Shown here: piece after piece, positions 31,779 through 40,850 of the stretch
How the letters are laid out: each line of letters opens with the position of its first letter
Numbering within the stretch: position 1 is the first letter of the stretch
The notes under the pieces: generated by a model
Told to the model about the DNA's origin: nothing
Databases searched by the model: none
What the model saw: the letters and a program-made list of their open reading frames with translations, nothing else
Made by a program: the position numbers and the translations under genes
NCBI GenBank assembly: GCA_041394245.1
Contig: JAWKIR010000002.1
Coordinates: forward strand, 2,294,001 to 2,358,000
Source: Acidimicrobiales bacterium
Lineage (GTDB): Bacteria > Actinomycetota > Acidimicrobiia > Acidimicrobiales > Aldehydirespiratoraceae
Length of the DNA: 64,000 nucleotides
Direction: 5' to 3'

Positions 31779-33480
31779 CCCCGGTCGGGGCGCGGTCGTC
31801 GTAGGCCCGCCAGCCGCCGAGCGGCGTGATGTCGAGTGCCCCGTCGAGCGCCCGCGGCTCGGCGACGAAGCCCGTCACCTCCGACCCGTCGGCCAGCGTC
31901 ACGGTTCCGAGCGCGAGCGGTGCGGGCACCATCTGCAGGAACCGGCCGAGGGCGGTCGGATCCAATCGCCAGACGTCGACCTCGATCGAGGACCCGCCGG
32001 CATCGTGGACCAGCGCCGGCTTCGGCGGGTCGCTGTCGGCCAGGGCCCAGAGCTTGTAGGTGGGGGCCGTGCTGGTGGTCCGATCCCACACCGCGCCGAG
32101 CCCGGCGAGCTGACCCTCCAGCGGCTCCCCGCGCATGTGAGCTCCGGCGACCACGAGCTCGACGAGCCCGTCATCGACGGGGCCGACCGGGCGGGCCACT
32201 CCGCGGATGTTCTCGGCGATCGACGCGACCACGGCGTCGTGCCACGCAGGCGCCGACAGCGTCACCCCGACCCCGGCACGGATCTCGCCGTCGAACTGCA
32301 CCGGGATCGACACGGCGCAGAGATCGGCGAGGTTCGCGAAGGTCGTGAAGCGCCCGAGCGCCGAGTCGACCGCTTCGGGGTCACGTTCGACGTCCGCGAG
32401 GCTCGGCGCGACGGGCACGGTGGGCACGAGCAGGGCGTCCATCACGACGAACTGATCGGCGATACGGCGGACGAGCTCCATGCGGCGGTAGGCGCCCCGG
32501 TACGCGTCGACGGCATCGAACTTCGCTCCGCCGGCGATGAACGACGCGACCGTCGGGTCGAGATCGCTCGCGCCCCGGGCGAGAACGTCGCCGACCGCTG
32601 CGAGGCGTTCGGCCACCCACGGTCCGCCGTAGAGGAGGTCGCCGAGCGCGAAGAAGGGTTCGATGTCGACGGGCAGGATGCGAGCGCCGCCGTCGGCCAA
32701 CCCGTCGATGGTCGCGAGATAGGCGGCAACGATGTCGGGGGTGCACCCGAGTTCGACCAGCTCGGCCTCGCCGACCACCCCGATGCGGGGGAAGCCCGGC
32801 ACGAACGGACGCCGGTCGGGAGAGCGACGGGCGTAGGGGTCGGCCGGATCGAACGCCGAACAGTGGCTGACGACCTCCTGGGCGAGCCACACCTCGCGAG
32901 CGAACACCGACACCGCGTCGGCGCTGCGGACGGTCGGGACGACTCCGCGACACGAGATCCGCCCGAGCGTGGGTTTGACGCCGACGATGCCGCACATCGC
33001 CGCCGGCACGCGGCCCGACCCGGCCGTGTCGGTCCCGAGGGCGAAGTCCACCAGGCCGAGGGCGACCGCGACCGCCGAGCCCGAGCTCGAGCCGCCGGGT
33101 ATGCGCGTCGGATCGATCGGGTTGCGAGGCGTTCCGAAGGGCGAGCGGGTCCCGACGAGGCCGCTGGCGAACTGGTCCATGTTGGTCTTGCCGACGGGGA
33201 TCGCGCCCGCCCTGACCAGCTGCTGGACGACCGATGCCGACGCGGCCGGTTCGTAGGAGAAGCTCGGACAGGCGGCGGTGGTGGCGAGACCGACGACGTC
33301 GATGTTGTCCTTCACCGCGAAGACCCGACCGCGCAGTGGCACCATCGCGGGCGGACGGTCGTCGATCACGCGGGCCAACGACTCCAGACGGTCGGGCGAC
33401 GCCACGGCGGTGAAGACGGCCGCGTCGTCGAGCGCCTCGTAGGCGACCCGGAACCGCGCGATGGCGTCTCTCGCGGTCAC
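31771..33480 (-). CDS. atzF: Allophanate hydrolase (amidase-signature enzyme)
   Basis: The 569-residue protein has an amidase-signature domain at about 1-440 with Lys57 (FAVKDNIDV), the GGSSSGSA cis-Ser around 131-133 and nucleophile Ser155 (GTDTAGSGR). A C-terminal allophanate hydrolase domain follows (AHMRGEPLEGQLAGLGAVWD ... TYKLWAL). It would hydrolyse allophanate (urea-1-carboxylate) to ammonia and CO2. No urea carboxylase is adjacent, so allophanate may come from elsewhere or the true substrate may be a related carbamoyl acid. The GTG at 33480 begins the conserved part. The 195 bp upstream to 33676 show only the next promoter. Confidence 0.88.
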   Translation of the reverse strand: MTARDAIARFRVAYEALDDAAVFTAVASPDRLESLARVIDDRPPAMVPLRGRVFAVKDNIDVVGLATTAACPSFSYEPAASASVVQQLVRAGAIPVGKTNMDQFASGLVGTRSPFGTPRNPIDPTRIPGGSSSGSAVAVALGLVDFALGTDTAGSGRVPAAMCGIVGVKPTLGRISCRGVVPTVRSADAVSVFAREVWLAQEVVSHCSAFDPADPYARRSPDRRPFVPGFPRIGVVGEAELVELGCTPDIVAAYLATIDGLADGGARILPVDIEPFFALGDLLYGGPWVAERLAAVGDVLARGASDLDPTVASFIAGGAKFDAVDAYRGAYRRMELVRRIADQFVVMDALLVPTVPVAPSLADVERDPEAVDSALGRFTTFANLADLCAVSIPVQFDGEIRAGVGVTLSAPAWHDAVVASIAENIRGVARPVGPVDDGLVELVVAGAHMRGEPLEGQLAGLGAVWDRTTSTAPTYKLWALADSDPPKPALVHDAGGSSIEVDVWRLDPTALGRFLQMVPAPLALGTVTLADGSEVTGFVAEPRALDGALDITPLGGWRAYDDRAPTGVR

Positions 33481-33664
33481 GTCATCCGCGGATCGTTGCG
33501 CACTCGTACGCCGCGGCTGCCGTCTTCCGACCGATATGCATCGGACGCAGGTTACGAACCGGTCGTTTCGGTCTCGTATCCGTCGGGTGAGCATCGGCTT
33601 GCACGGATCTGAACCCGACCCCGGCGACCGGCTCGTCAACGGGCGCGCGGGGGCGCGCGCGACC

Positions 33665-33670
33665 TAGGGT
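33665..33670 (+). promoter_or_regulatory. Putative -10 box TAGGGT, leaderless start of P450 2
   Basis: TAGGGT ends 5 nt before the ATG at 33676. No ribosome-binding sequence is seen. Confidence 0.35.
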
Positions 33671-33675
33671 TTCCC

Positions 33676-34914
33676 ATGGCCATCGACGGACTCGATCTCA
33701 TTTCGTCTGCCCACTACGGCGAGGCGGGGCCGCCCCACGAACAATGGCGCAGCCTCCGCAGCCAACCGCTGACGTACTTCGAACCGGAGGGTTACGAGCC
33801 CTTCTGGGCAGTGACTCGCCACGCCGACATCACCGAGATCTCGAGCCGCCCTGACGACTTCTGCAACGGCAAGGGAATCGTGCTGCTGACCGAGGAGCAG
33901 GCCTACCGGCGCGACAACCCCGAGATCCCGATGGTCATGAAGACGATCATCGAGATGGACCCGCCCGACCACCGGATCTTCCGCAAGGTCGCGAGCGGCT
34001 ACTTCACCCCACGAGGCATCGAGCGGCTCGACGAGATCGTCACCCAGTCGGCGCGAGCGGTCATCGATTCCCTCGGCACCGAGGGTGAAGCGGACTTCGT
34101 CGAGATGATCACCCAACAGCACCCGCTGCGGGTGCTGTCCACCATCCTCGGTATCGAGCCCGAACAGGAACAGCAGCTGCTCGAACTCACCGCCCAGCTG
34201 TTCGGCGGCGACGATCCCGAACTCCAGCGCGAGGGCGAGACCCGCCACGAGGCCAACCTCGCGTTGTTCATGGACTTCTTCACGATGTTCAACACCATCA
34301 TCCAGGACCGCCGGGCCAACCCCCGCGACGACCTCGCGACGATGTTGGCCACAGCCACCCTCGAGAACGGCGAGCCCCTCGGCGACATGGAGACGCTCGG
34401 CTACTACCTGATCGTGTTCAACGCCGGCCACGACACCACCCGCCACTCCCTGACCGGCGCCTTCCAGGCCTTCCTCGACAACCCGGGAGAGCTGCAACGG
34501 CTCAAGGACGACCCGGGCCTCATGAAGTCCGCCGTCGAGGAGGTCGTCCGCTTCGCTGCGCCGGTGAACTACATGAAGCGCACGGCCACGCGTGATCTGA
34601 TCTACGACGGCCACGAGATCAAGAAGGGCGACATGTTCGCCCTCTTCTACGCGTCGGCCAACCGCGATGCCGAGGTGTTCGACGACCCGGATCGGTTCGA
34701 CATCGGGCGCAGCCCCAATCGCCATCTCGGGTTCGGCTGGGCCGAGCACTACTGCCTCGGCGCCCACCTCGCCCGGGCATCGATCGCGGCGCTGCTCGAA
34801 CAACTCGCCACCCGTATGGAGTGGATGGAAGCCGCCGGCGACCCCGACTATGTCGCCTCCAGCTTCGTGGTCGGGCCGAAGCGCCTTCCGGTGCGCTACC
34901 GGATCTCGAATTAG
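33676..34914 (+). CDS. Cytochrome P450 with variant haem loop
   Basis: This 412-residue P450 has the I-helix AGHDTT (250-255), ExxR at Glu289/Arg292 and haem-ligand Cys360. The loop reads FGWAEHYCLG, so the second Gly of the FGxGxHxC consensus is Ala-Glu here. That is tolerated in some actinobacterial steroid/terpenoid P450 groups but is unusual. The family hydroxylates hydrophobic substrates. It is followed 7 bp later by an acyl-CoA ligase gene, which suggests oxidation of a side chain and then CoA activation. Redox partners are not adjacent. Confidence 0.9.
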   Translation: MAIDGLDLISSAHYGEAGPPHEQWRSLRSQPLTYFEPEGYEPFWAVTRHADITEISSRPDDFCNGKGIVLLTEEQAYRRDNPEIPMVMKTIIEMDPPDHRIFRKVASGYFTPRGIERLDEIVTQSARAVIDSLGTEGEADFVEMITQQHPLRVLSTILGIEPEQEQQLLELTAQLFGGDDPELQREGETRHEANLALFMDFFTMFNTIIQDRRANPRDDLATMLATATLENGEPLGDMETLGYYLIVFNAGHDTTRHSLTGAFQAFLDNPGELQRLKDDPGLMKSAVEEVVRFAAPVNYMKRTATRDLIYDGHEIKKGDMFALFYASANRDAEVFDDPDRFDIGRSPNRHLGFGWAEHYCLGAHLARASIAALLEQLATRMEWMEAAGDPDYVASSFVVGPKRLPVRYRISN

Positions 34915-34921
34915 CGGGGCG

Positions 34922-36565
34922 ATGAACGACGGCCGCGCGTACCAAGAGCCCGACTACCGGGCCACTGCCGGAGAGTTCATCCGTCATGTCGCCCGCGAGT
35001 GGGGCGACCGAGACCTCGCCGTTCTCGGCGAGCGGCGGCTGACCTTCGCCGACGCCGACGCCCGGTCAGCGGCGCTCGCCAAGGCCTTGCTGGCCTCGGG
35101 GGTCAAGGCCGGCACACACGTCGGCCTGCTCGCACCCAACGGTCCCGATTGGATCGTCGCATGGCTCGCCGCTACCCGCATCGGCGCGGTCGTGCCGCTC
35201 CTCAACACGTACTACAAGCCTCGCGAGCTGACGTGGGTCCTGGCCCACAGCGAAGTGCAGGTGCTGTTCACGGTCGACCACCATCTCGGCCACGACTACG
35301 CCGAACGACTCGAATCGATCGCCCCCGGCCTCGCCGACCAGGCGCCGGGCGCGATCCGCGTCGAGAGCCATCCCGCACTGCGCACCGTGTGGATGTGGGG
35401 CGACGACATCCCTTCGTGGGCCGGCTCGGTCGACGACCTGCTCGTCAGAGCCGATGCCGTGACCGACGCCAGGCTCTTCGAGGCCGAGGCGAGCGTCCGG
35501 CCCCACGACGCGATGCTCGTGATCTACACGTCGGGAAGCACGGCCGAGCCGAAGGGGGTCATCCACTCCCACGGCGGCGTGATCCGCCACCCGTACAACC
35601 TGCTTCCCTTCCGCGACCTCGAACCCGGCGACGTCTGCTACACCCCCATGCCCCTCTTCTGGGTCGGCGGGCTCACCTACACCCTCCTGAGCTGCATGCA
35701 CGCCGGCGCCACGGTGGTCTTCGAAGAGCAGTTCGAACCGGGAGCCACCCTCGACCTGATCGAGCGGGAACGCGTCACCCACGTCATCGGCTGGCCCCAC
35801 ATGGCGAAGGCGCTCACGGAGCATCCGTCGTTCCCCGACCGCGACCTCTCGTCGGTCCGGGGCGGGTCGCTCGATGCGCTCCTTCCCCCGCATCTGCGGG
35901 TCGGCGATCCCGAACTGCGAGCCAACTCACTGGGCATGACCGAATCGCTCGGACCCCACTCGATCGAGATGATCGGCAGCGAACTCCCACGTGACAAGCG
36001 CGGCTCGTTCGGCCGCTCGGTCCCGGGGGTCGAGCACCGGATCGTCGATCCGATCTCCGGGAAGAACCAGCCGCCGGGCGAGATGGGCGAGATCTGGATC
36101 AAGGGCTACTCGCTGATGCTCGGCCACCTGAAGAAGAGCCGCAGTGAGGTCTTCACCAAAGACGGCTGGTTCCGAACCGGCGACGCCGGGTATCTCGACG
36201 CCGACGGCCACCTCTATTTCAAGGGGCGGATGGGCGACCAGATCAAATCGTCGGGGATGAACATCACCCCGCGCGAGGTCGAGCTCGTCATCGAAGAACA
36301 GCCCGAGGTCATGCACGCCTTCGTGATGGGCGTCCCCCACGCAGAGCGGGGGGAGGACGTCGCGGCGGCGATCGTCTTCCGACCCGGCCACTCGGCCGAC
36401 CCCGCCGACATCCAGGCCCGCCTCAAGCAGGAGATGTCGAGCTACAAGGTGCCGCGTCACATCGCGACCTACGCGTCGCCCGACGAGCTGCCGTGGCTCG
36501 ACAGCGGCAAGATCGACCGACGGGCCCTCCAGGATTCGCTGATCGCGCGGTTCGGCAGCGACTGA
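34922..36565 (+). CDS. AMP-dependent acyl-CoA synthetase/ligase
   Basis: The 547-residue adenylate-forming enzyme has the P-loop YTSGSTAEPKG beginning at residue 202, the core NSLGMTES, the hinge TGDAGYLDADGHLYFKGR and the C-terminal catalytic Lys in LDSGKIDRRAL. It activates a carboxylic acid to its CoA ester via an acyl-AMP. It lies 7 bp after the P450 gene and is probably co-transcribed, so the substrate is likely the acid made by or destined for that P450. Chain length or ring type cannot be inferred. Confidence 0.9.
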   Translation: MNDGRAYQEPDYRATAGEFIRHVAREWGDRDLAVLGERRLTFADADARSAALAKALLASGVKAGTHVGLLAPNGPDWIVAWLAATRIGAVVPLLNTYYKPRELTWVLAHSEVQVLFTVDHHLGHDYAERLESIAPGLADQAPGAIRVESHPALRTVWMWGDDIPSWAGSVDDLLVRADAVTDARLFEAEASVRPHDAMLVIYTSGSTAEPKGVIHSHGGVIRHPYNLLPFRDLEPGDVCYTPMPLFWVGGLTYTLLSCMHAGATVVFEEQFEPGATLDLIERERVTHVIGWPHMAKALTEHPSFPDRDLSSVRGGSLDALLPPHLRVGDPELRANSLGMTESLGPHSIEMIGSELPRDKRGSFGRSVPGVEHRIVDPISGKNQPPGEMGEIWIKGYSLMLGHLKKSRSEVFTKDGWFRTGDAGYLDADGHLYFKGRMGDQIKSSGMNITPREVELVIEEQPEVMHAFVMGVPHAERGEDVAAAIVFRPGHSADPADIQARLKQEMSSYKVPRHIATYASPDELPWLDSGKIDRRALQDSLIARFGSD

Positions 36566-36608
36566 AACACGCCTTGAGGTCGCGTCCCCTCGCGCCGAAG
36601 AAACCGGG

Positions 36609-38129
36609 GTGAGGCTGTCGCGTCGTCCCCTTCTCTGCCTGCTGGTAGCCAGCCTGTCGGCCGCGTCGCTGACCGCGGTCGGCCCCTCAGCCGCCGCCGA
36701 CACCCCACCCCCCGGCGGCCACTTCACCGACGACGACACCAACATCCACGAAGGCGCCATCGAAGCCATCCGCGCCGAAGGCATCACCACCGGCTGCGCC
36801 CCCACCCGCTACTGCCCCGACGAACCCGTCACCCGCGGCCAAATGGCCGCCTTCCTCAACCGCGCCCTCCACCTCCCACCCGCCACCACCCCCTCCGGCT
36901 TCACCGACGACGACACCAACATCCACGAAGGCGCCATCGAAGCCATCCGCGCCGAAGGCATCACCACCGGCTGCGCCCCCACCCGCTACTGCCCCGACGA
37001 ACCCGTCACCCGCGGCCAAATGGCCGCCTTCCTCAACCGCGCCCTCCACCTCCCACCCGCCACCCAACCATCAGGCTTCACCGACACCACCGGCACCTTC
37101 CGAGACGACATCGAACGCCTCCGCCACGCCGGCATCACCACCGGCACCAGCCCCACCACCTACAGCCCCCACCGCCCCGTCACCCGCGCCGAAATGGCCA
37201 CCTTCCTCATGCGCGCCCTGCACCTCGACGAACTCGTCCCACCGCCGCGCGAGGAATGCGGCGTCCTCCCGGCCGACAACATCTGGAACACGAAGATCGA
37301 CGACCTCCCCGTCGCGTCGAGGTCGTCGCAATGGGTCGACACGATCGGGGCGACGCGAACGATGCACGCCGACTTCGGTGCCGGAGAGTGGCCGCCCGGC
37401 TCGGGCGCCCCGATCGGCATTCCGTTCGTCGAGGTCGACGGCGGCGAACCGCTGGTGCCCGTCCAGTTCACCGCCTACGGGAGCGAGTCCGACCCGGGGC
37501 CGTATCCGATTCCGCTCGACGCGCCGCGCGAGGGCGGGCCCGCCGCGACCTCCGGCGACCGCCACGTCCTCGCCATCGACACATCGGACTGCGTGCTCTA
37601 CGAACTCTTCGCCGCGCAACCCGGTGCCGGGGTCTGGCGGGCACAATCCGGCGCAGTCCACGACCTTCGCAGCAATGACCTCCGCCCCGACGGGTGGACA
37701 TCGGCCGATGCCGCGGGCCTGCCCATCCTTCCCGGCCTGGTGACCTACGACGAGGTCGAGAGCGGCGTGATCGACCATGCCCTGCGGTTCACCGCACCGG
37801 CGACCCAGAACGTCCACGTCTGGCCGGCGCGCCACCACGCCGGATCACCCGGCGCCCACCTTCCGCCCATGGGACAGCGATTTCGGCTCCGCGCCGACTT
37901 CGACCTCAGCGGCTTCTCCGGCCCATCACTGGTGATCCTCACCGCCCTGCGTGACTACGGGATGATCCTGGCCGACAACGGATCGGCCTGGTACCTGTCG
38001 GGATCGCCCGACGAGCGATGGGACAACGACGCGCTCCGTGATCTCGGCGACGTCCCCGGCTCGGCGTTCGAGGCCGTCGACGTCTCATCGCTCATGATCG
38101 ACCCGGACTCGGGTGCCGTCGCGAGCTGA
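36609..38129 (+). CDS. Secreted protein with three SLH repeats and a conserved unknown C-terminal domain
   Basis: The 506-residue protein starts (GTG 36609) with a Sec signal ending near SAAADTPPP. Three S-layer homology repeats follow (about 38-95, 97-154 and 156-205); each has FTD...I..L...GITTG..P..Y.P..PVTR..MA.FL. SLH units anchor proteins to cell-wall polymers. The first two are identical in DNA over 166 bp and extremely C-rich. The remaining 300 residues (NIWNTKIDDLPVASRS ... LPPMGQRFRLRADFDLSGFS) form a domain recurrent in secreted bacterial proteins for which I know no function. It acts outside the cell; no ligand can be given. Confidence 0.87.
   Translation: MRLSRRPLLCLLVASLSAASLTAVGPSAAADTPPPGGHFTDDDTNIHEGAIEAIRAEGITTGCAPTRYCPDEPVTRGQMAAFLNRALHLPPATTPSGFTDDDTNIHEGAIEAIRAEGITTGCAPTRYCPDEPVTRGQMAAFLNRALHLPPATQPSGFTDTTGTFRDDIERLRHAGITTGTSPTTYSPHRPVTRAEMATFLMRALHLDELVPPPREECGVLPADNIWNTKIDDLPVASRSSQWVDTIGATRTMHADFGAGEWPPGSGAPIGIPFVEVDGGEPLVPVQFTAYGSESDPGPYPIPLDAPREGGPAATSGDRHVLAIDTSDCVLYELFAAQPGAGVWRAQSGAVHDLRSNDLRPDGWTSADAAGLPILPGLVTYDEVESGVIDHALRFTAPATQNVHVWPARHHAGSPGAHLPPMGQRFRLRADFDLSGFSGPSLVILTALRDYGMILADNGSAWYLSGSPDERWDNDALRDLGDVPGSAFEAVDVSSLMIDPDSGAVAS
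36722..37064 (+). repeat. Direct repeat of 166 identical bp, period 177, coding SLH units 1 and 2
   Basis: Bases 36722-36887 and 36899-37064 are identical. Only the 11-bp linkers differ. The C-richness of the sense strand ends abruptly after the third SLH unit near 37240. Confidence 0.95.
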
Positions 38130-38158
38130 TCGACGCCGGTGGCCAACGGCTCGAGGGC

Positions 38159-39322
38159 TCACCCTCTCGGCAGCCCCAGCATGCGCTCGCCGATGATGGT
38201 GCGCTGCACCTCGCTCGTGCCACCGGCGATCGACGCCGACTTCGACCACAGCCACTGACGCTGCCAGGTCCCGGCAGCCGACTCGCCACTCGGTGGCGGC
38301 CACAGCGGCGCCTCGTCGCCCAGGATCGACAGCGCCAGCGCCGAGAGGTGCTGGGTCATGTCGCTCCAGGTGAGCTTCACGACCGACGACTCGGGCCCGG
38401 GCTCCTCGCCACGACCGAGCGCCGACAGGGTCCGCCAGTTCTGCAGGCGAAGGAGCCGGAGTTGGACGAACGCATCGGCCAGGTCGTCGGCGATCAGCGG
38501 ATCATCGAGCACGCCCCGCTGGGCGGCCAGCCGCGCCAGTTCGTCGAGGTACACCTCGTGCACGACCTGCTCCTTGAAGGGGAAGTTCGTGCCCCGTTCG
38601 TGAGCGAGCGTCGTGTTGGCCACCATCCAGCCGTTGTGGAGCTCGCCCACGATCTGATCGTCGGGCACGAACACGTCGTCGAGGAAGACCTCGTTGAACT
38701 CGGACTCGTCGGTGATCTGGTGAAGCGGGCGGATCTCGATGCCGGGCGACTCCATGTCGATCACCATGTAGGAGATGCCGGCATGCTTCTTCGCGTCGGG
38801 GTCGGTCCGCACGAGTGCGATACCCCATTTCGAGAACTGGGCGTAGGACGTCCACACCTTCTGTCCGGTGACGAGCCAGCCGCCGTCGGCTTGCTCCGCA
38901 CTCGTGCGGAGCGAGGCGAGGTCGGACCCGGCATCGGGCTCGGAGAAGAGCTGACACCAGATCTCGCTGGCGTCGAGAATCGACGGCAGCCAGCGGGCCT
39001 GCTGTTCGGCCGTGCCGCATGCCAGCAGGGTCGGTCCGGCGAGATTGATGCCGACCCGGTTGACCGGCTGGGGCGCACCGGCGCGGGCGTACTCCATGTT
39101 GTAGAGCGCGACCTCCACCGGGCTCGCGCCTCGCCCGCCGACCGATCGGGGCCAATAGATCGCGACCATCCGGGAAGCGGCCATCTTCGCCTGCCACCGC
39201 CGGCCCCACGCCACTTCCTCCTCGATCGAGGCGAAGCGACCCGGTCGATGCATGTTGGCGGCCAGCCAGTCCCGGACTTCCTCGGCGAAGGCGGCGTCGG
39301 CCGCCGCGAGGGTCAGGTCCAT
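38159..39322 (-). CDS. Acyl-CoA dehydrogenase
   Basis: A 387-residue FAD flavoprotein of the acyl-CoA dehydrogenase family. Seen are the WCQLFSEPDAGSDLAS flavin loop, GQKVWTSYAQFSKWGIALVR, and the C-terminal SIAGGTSEVQRTIIGERMLG. At the usual catalytic Glu position of medium-chain enzymes this protein has Gly (IAGGTSE), as in many actinobacterial heteromeric or steroid-side-chain dehydrogenases. The ATG at 39322 overlaps the stop of the PhyH gene by one base, so they form a two-gene leftward operon. The substrate is an acyl-CoA of unknown structure. Confidence 0.9.
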   Translation of the reverse strand: MDLTLAAADAAFAEEVRDWLAANMHRPGRFASIEEEVAWGRRWQAKMAASRMVAIYWPRSVGGRGASPVEVALYNMEYARAGAPQPVNRVGINLAGPTLLACGTAEQQARWLPSILDASEIWCQLFSEPDAGSDLASLRTSAEQADGGWLVTGQKVWTSYAQFSKWGIALVRTDPDAKKHAGISYMVIDMESPGIEIRPLHQITDESEFNEVFLDDVFVPDDQIVGELHNGWMVANTTLAHERGTNFPFKEQVVHEVYLDELARLAAQRGVLDDPLIADDLADAFVQLRLLRLQNWRTLSALGRGEEPGPESSVVKLTWSDMTQHLSALALSILGDEAPLWPPPSGESAAGTWQRQWLWSKSASIAGGTSEVQRTIIGERMLGLPRG

Positions 39323-40107
39323 CAGCGGTTCCAGTCGGCCAGGTAGTCGCCATGGGCGAGGTTGCCGAAGTCGAGGCCGCACAGGGCCCGCATCCGCGGG
39401 GAGAGCTGCGCAACGACATCGTCGGAGAGCGACCGCCACCAGTTGGTCTGCGGCCGCAGGAAGCCCGTCGTGTAGAACGCGAAGAGCAGCGCCCGGTCAC
39501 GATCCGCCGAACGGTTCTCTCCGGAGGTGTGCCACAAGCGGCCGTGCAGCAAGATGACCGACCCCGCAGTGGCGGTGAACGACTCCATCCCGACCTTCGG
39601 GTCGTCGGGCACCTCGGCGAACGAGGTGAACTCGTGTGAGCCCGGCAGGTACCGGGTCGCCCCGTTCTCCTCGTCGATGTCGTGCAGGCACCAGATGGCG
39701 TTCATCGCCCAGGTCTCGGTCCAGGGCTCGGGCATGACGGTCGACTGGTCGCAGTGGGCGTTCATCGAGCCGCTTCCGGGCAGGGCGGTGTTCGCCGTGA
39801 AGTTCGACAGGATCACATCGGCGCCGAGCAGCGCTTCGACCGTCGGCAGTACCGCAGGATGCTCGGCGAGGTCGGCGAACACCTTCGCGTGGGCCACCAG
39901 GTCGTAGACCCGGATGTTCCTCCCACCCGGATCGAGCGCCTCCAGGCGCACCGGCATCCCCGCGGCCTCCGATGCTGCGGCCGCGTCGACCAGCGCCGAA
40001 CGGGCGGCCTCGACCTCGGCGGCCGAGAGCACGTCGGGGATCACGGCGAAGCCGTGGGAGCGGAAGTGGTCGATGTGCGAGGTATCGGGCGCGACGCATT
40101 CGACCAT
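39322..40107 (-). CDS. Phytanoyl-CoA dioxygenase-family Fe(II)/2-oxoglutarate oxygenase
   Basis: The 261-residue PhyH-like dioxygenase has the iron-binding HxD in MNAHCDQSTVMPEPW and the distal His in LLHGRLWHTSGENRS, with the 2-oxoglutarate Arg nearby in ADRDRALL. It would hydroxylate a lipid or acyl-type substrate. The ATG at 40107 has a TACTGT box ending 5 nt upstream and heads the operon with the acyl-CoA dehydrogenase. An ATG further upstream in frame has no family support. Function probably links to the same acyl chain as the dehydrogenase. Confidence 0.88.
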   Translation of the reverse strand: MVECVAPDTSHIDHFRSHGFAVIPDVLSAAEVEAARSALVDAAAASEAAGMPVRLEALDPGGRNIRVYDLVAHAKVFADLAEHPAVLPTVEALLGADVILSNFTANTALPGSGSMNAHCDQSTVMPEPWTETWAMNAIWCLHDIDEENGATRYLPGSHEFTSFAEVPDDPKVGMESFTATAGSVILLHGRLWHTSGENRSADRDRALLFAFYTTGFLRPQTNWWRSLSDDVVAQLSPRMRALCGLDFGNLAHGDYLADWNR

Positions 40108-40112
40108 GCCCG

Positions 40113-40118
40113 ACAGTA
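40113..40118 (-). promoter_or_regulatory. Putative -10 box TACTGT, leaderless start of the PhyH gene
   Basis: Read leftward it ends 5 nt before the ATG at 40107. Confidence 0.35.
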
Positions 40119-40231
40119 TCGACCCGCCGATGCCCGCCGTAAAGAACGCGGAACCCGCCGACCTCGACACCTGCTGCCGCGACGCCCTGCCGGTCTGACC
40201 GATCAGGGCGACGTCCGACGGGCGACTGTTC

Positions 40232-40237
40232 TAACGT
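40232..40237 (+). promoter_or_regulatory. Putative -10 box TAACGT, leaderless start of the nitroreductase gene
   Basis: It ends exactly 7 nt before the ATG at 40245. Confidence 0.35.
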
Positions 40238-40244
40238 CCGTGTC

Positions 40245-40850
40245 ATGTCCGACCTGGATGCCGTCCGAACCGTGCTCCGTCGCCAACGCGCGCACCGGTC
40301 CTTCACCGACGAACCGGTCGCGGACGACGTGATCACCGACATCCTCGAGCTCGCCACCCGGGCGCCCAGCGCGCAGAACTCCCAGCCGTGGGAGTTCGTC
40401 GTCGTCCGCGACCCCGACCGACGAGCCGCGATCTGGGAACTCGCGTCGCGGCTCTGGGACATGGGCGCCAAGGCCGCGACCGACGGCAAAGTGAGCGACG
40501 CCATGCGCGACGACGTGGAGCGCGGCGTGAAGGGTGGCTTCGCCGGAGCACCCGTGTCGATCGTGGTGTGCACCGACACGGCACGGTGGGACCTGAAGCT
40601 GGTCGACAGTTCGATCTGGCCCGCCACCCAGAACCTGATGATCGCGGCGACCGCGCACGGTCTCGGCAGCGCCCTGACGACGATCGGGACCATCCTCGCC
40701 GACGAGCTGGGCGAGATCCTGCACCTGCCGGCCACCGTCGTACCGGTGGCCGTCATCCCGATCGGCCACCCGGCCCGGTCGCTCGGCTCGTCGCGTCGCG
40801 AGCCCGTGAGGGAACATGCCCACCGAGAGGAGTTCGGTCGTGAATGGTGA
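40245..40850 (+). CDS. Nitroreductase-family flavoprotein
   Basis: The 201-residue FMN enzyme has the nitroreductase N-terminus (RRQRAHRSFTDEPVADDVIT), APSAQNSQPWEFVVVRD and the FMN-binding C-terminal segment ATAHGLGSALTTIG. It reduces nitro, enone or quinone-type groups with NAD(P)H. It starts a rightward run with a SnoaL-like protein and an acyl-CoA dehydrogenase (11- and 4-bp overlaps), so reduction of an unsaturated acyl or ring compound is a reasonable guess. The TAACGT box 7 nt before the ATG suggests a leaderless mRNA. Confidence 0.88.
   Translation: MSDLDAVRTVLRRQRAHRSFTDEPVADDVITDILELATRAPSAQNSQPWEFVVVRDPDRRAAIWELASRLWDMGAKAATDGKVSDAMRDDVERGVKGGFAGAPVSIVVCTDTARWDLKLVDSSIWPATQNLMIAATAHGLGSALTTIGTILADELGEILHLPATVVPVAVIPIGHPARSLGSSRREPVREHAHREEFGREW

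Noticed and set aside
36687..37067. Leftward Gly/Val-rich frame opposite the SLH repeats
   Set aside because: It is an antisense shadow of the C-rich SLH cassette; its repetitive GGG/VEGAVEEGG text follows from codon composition.
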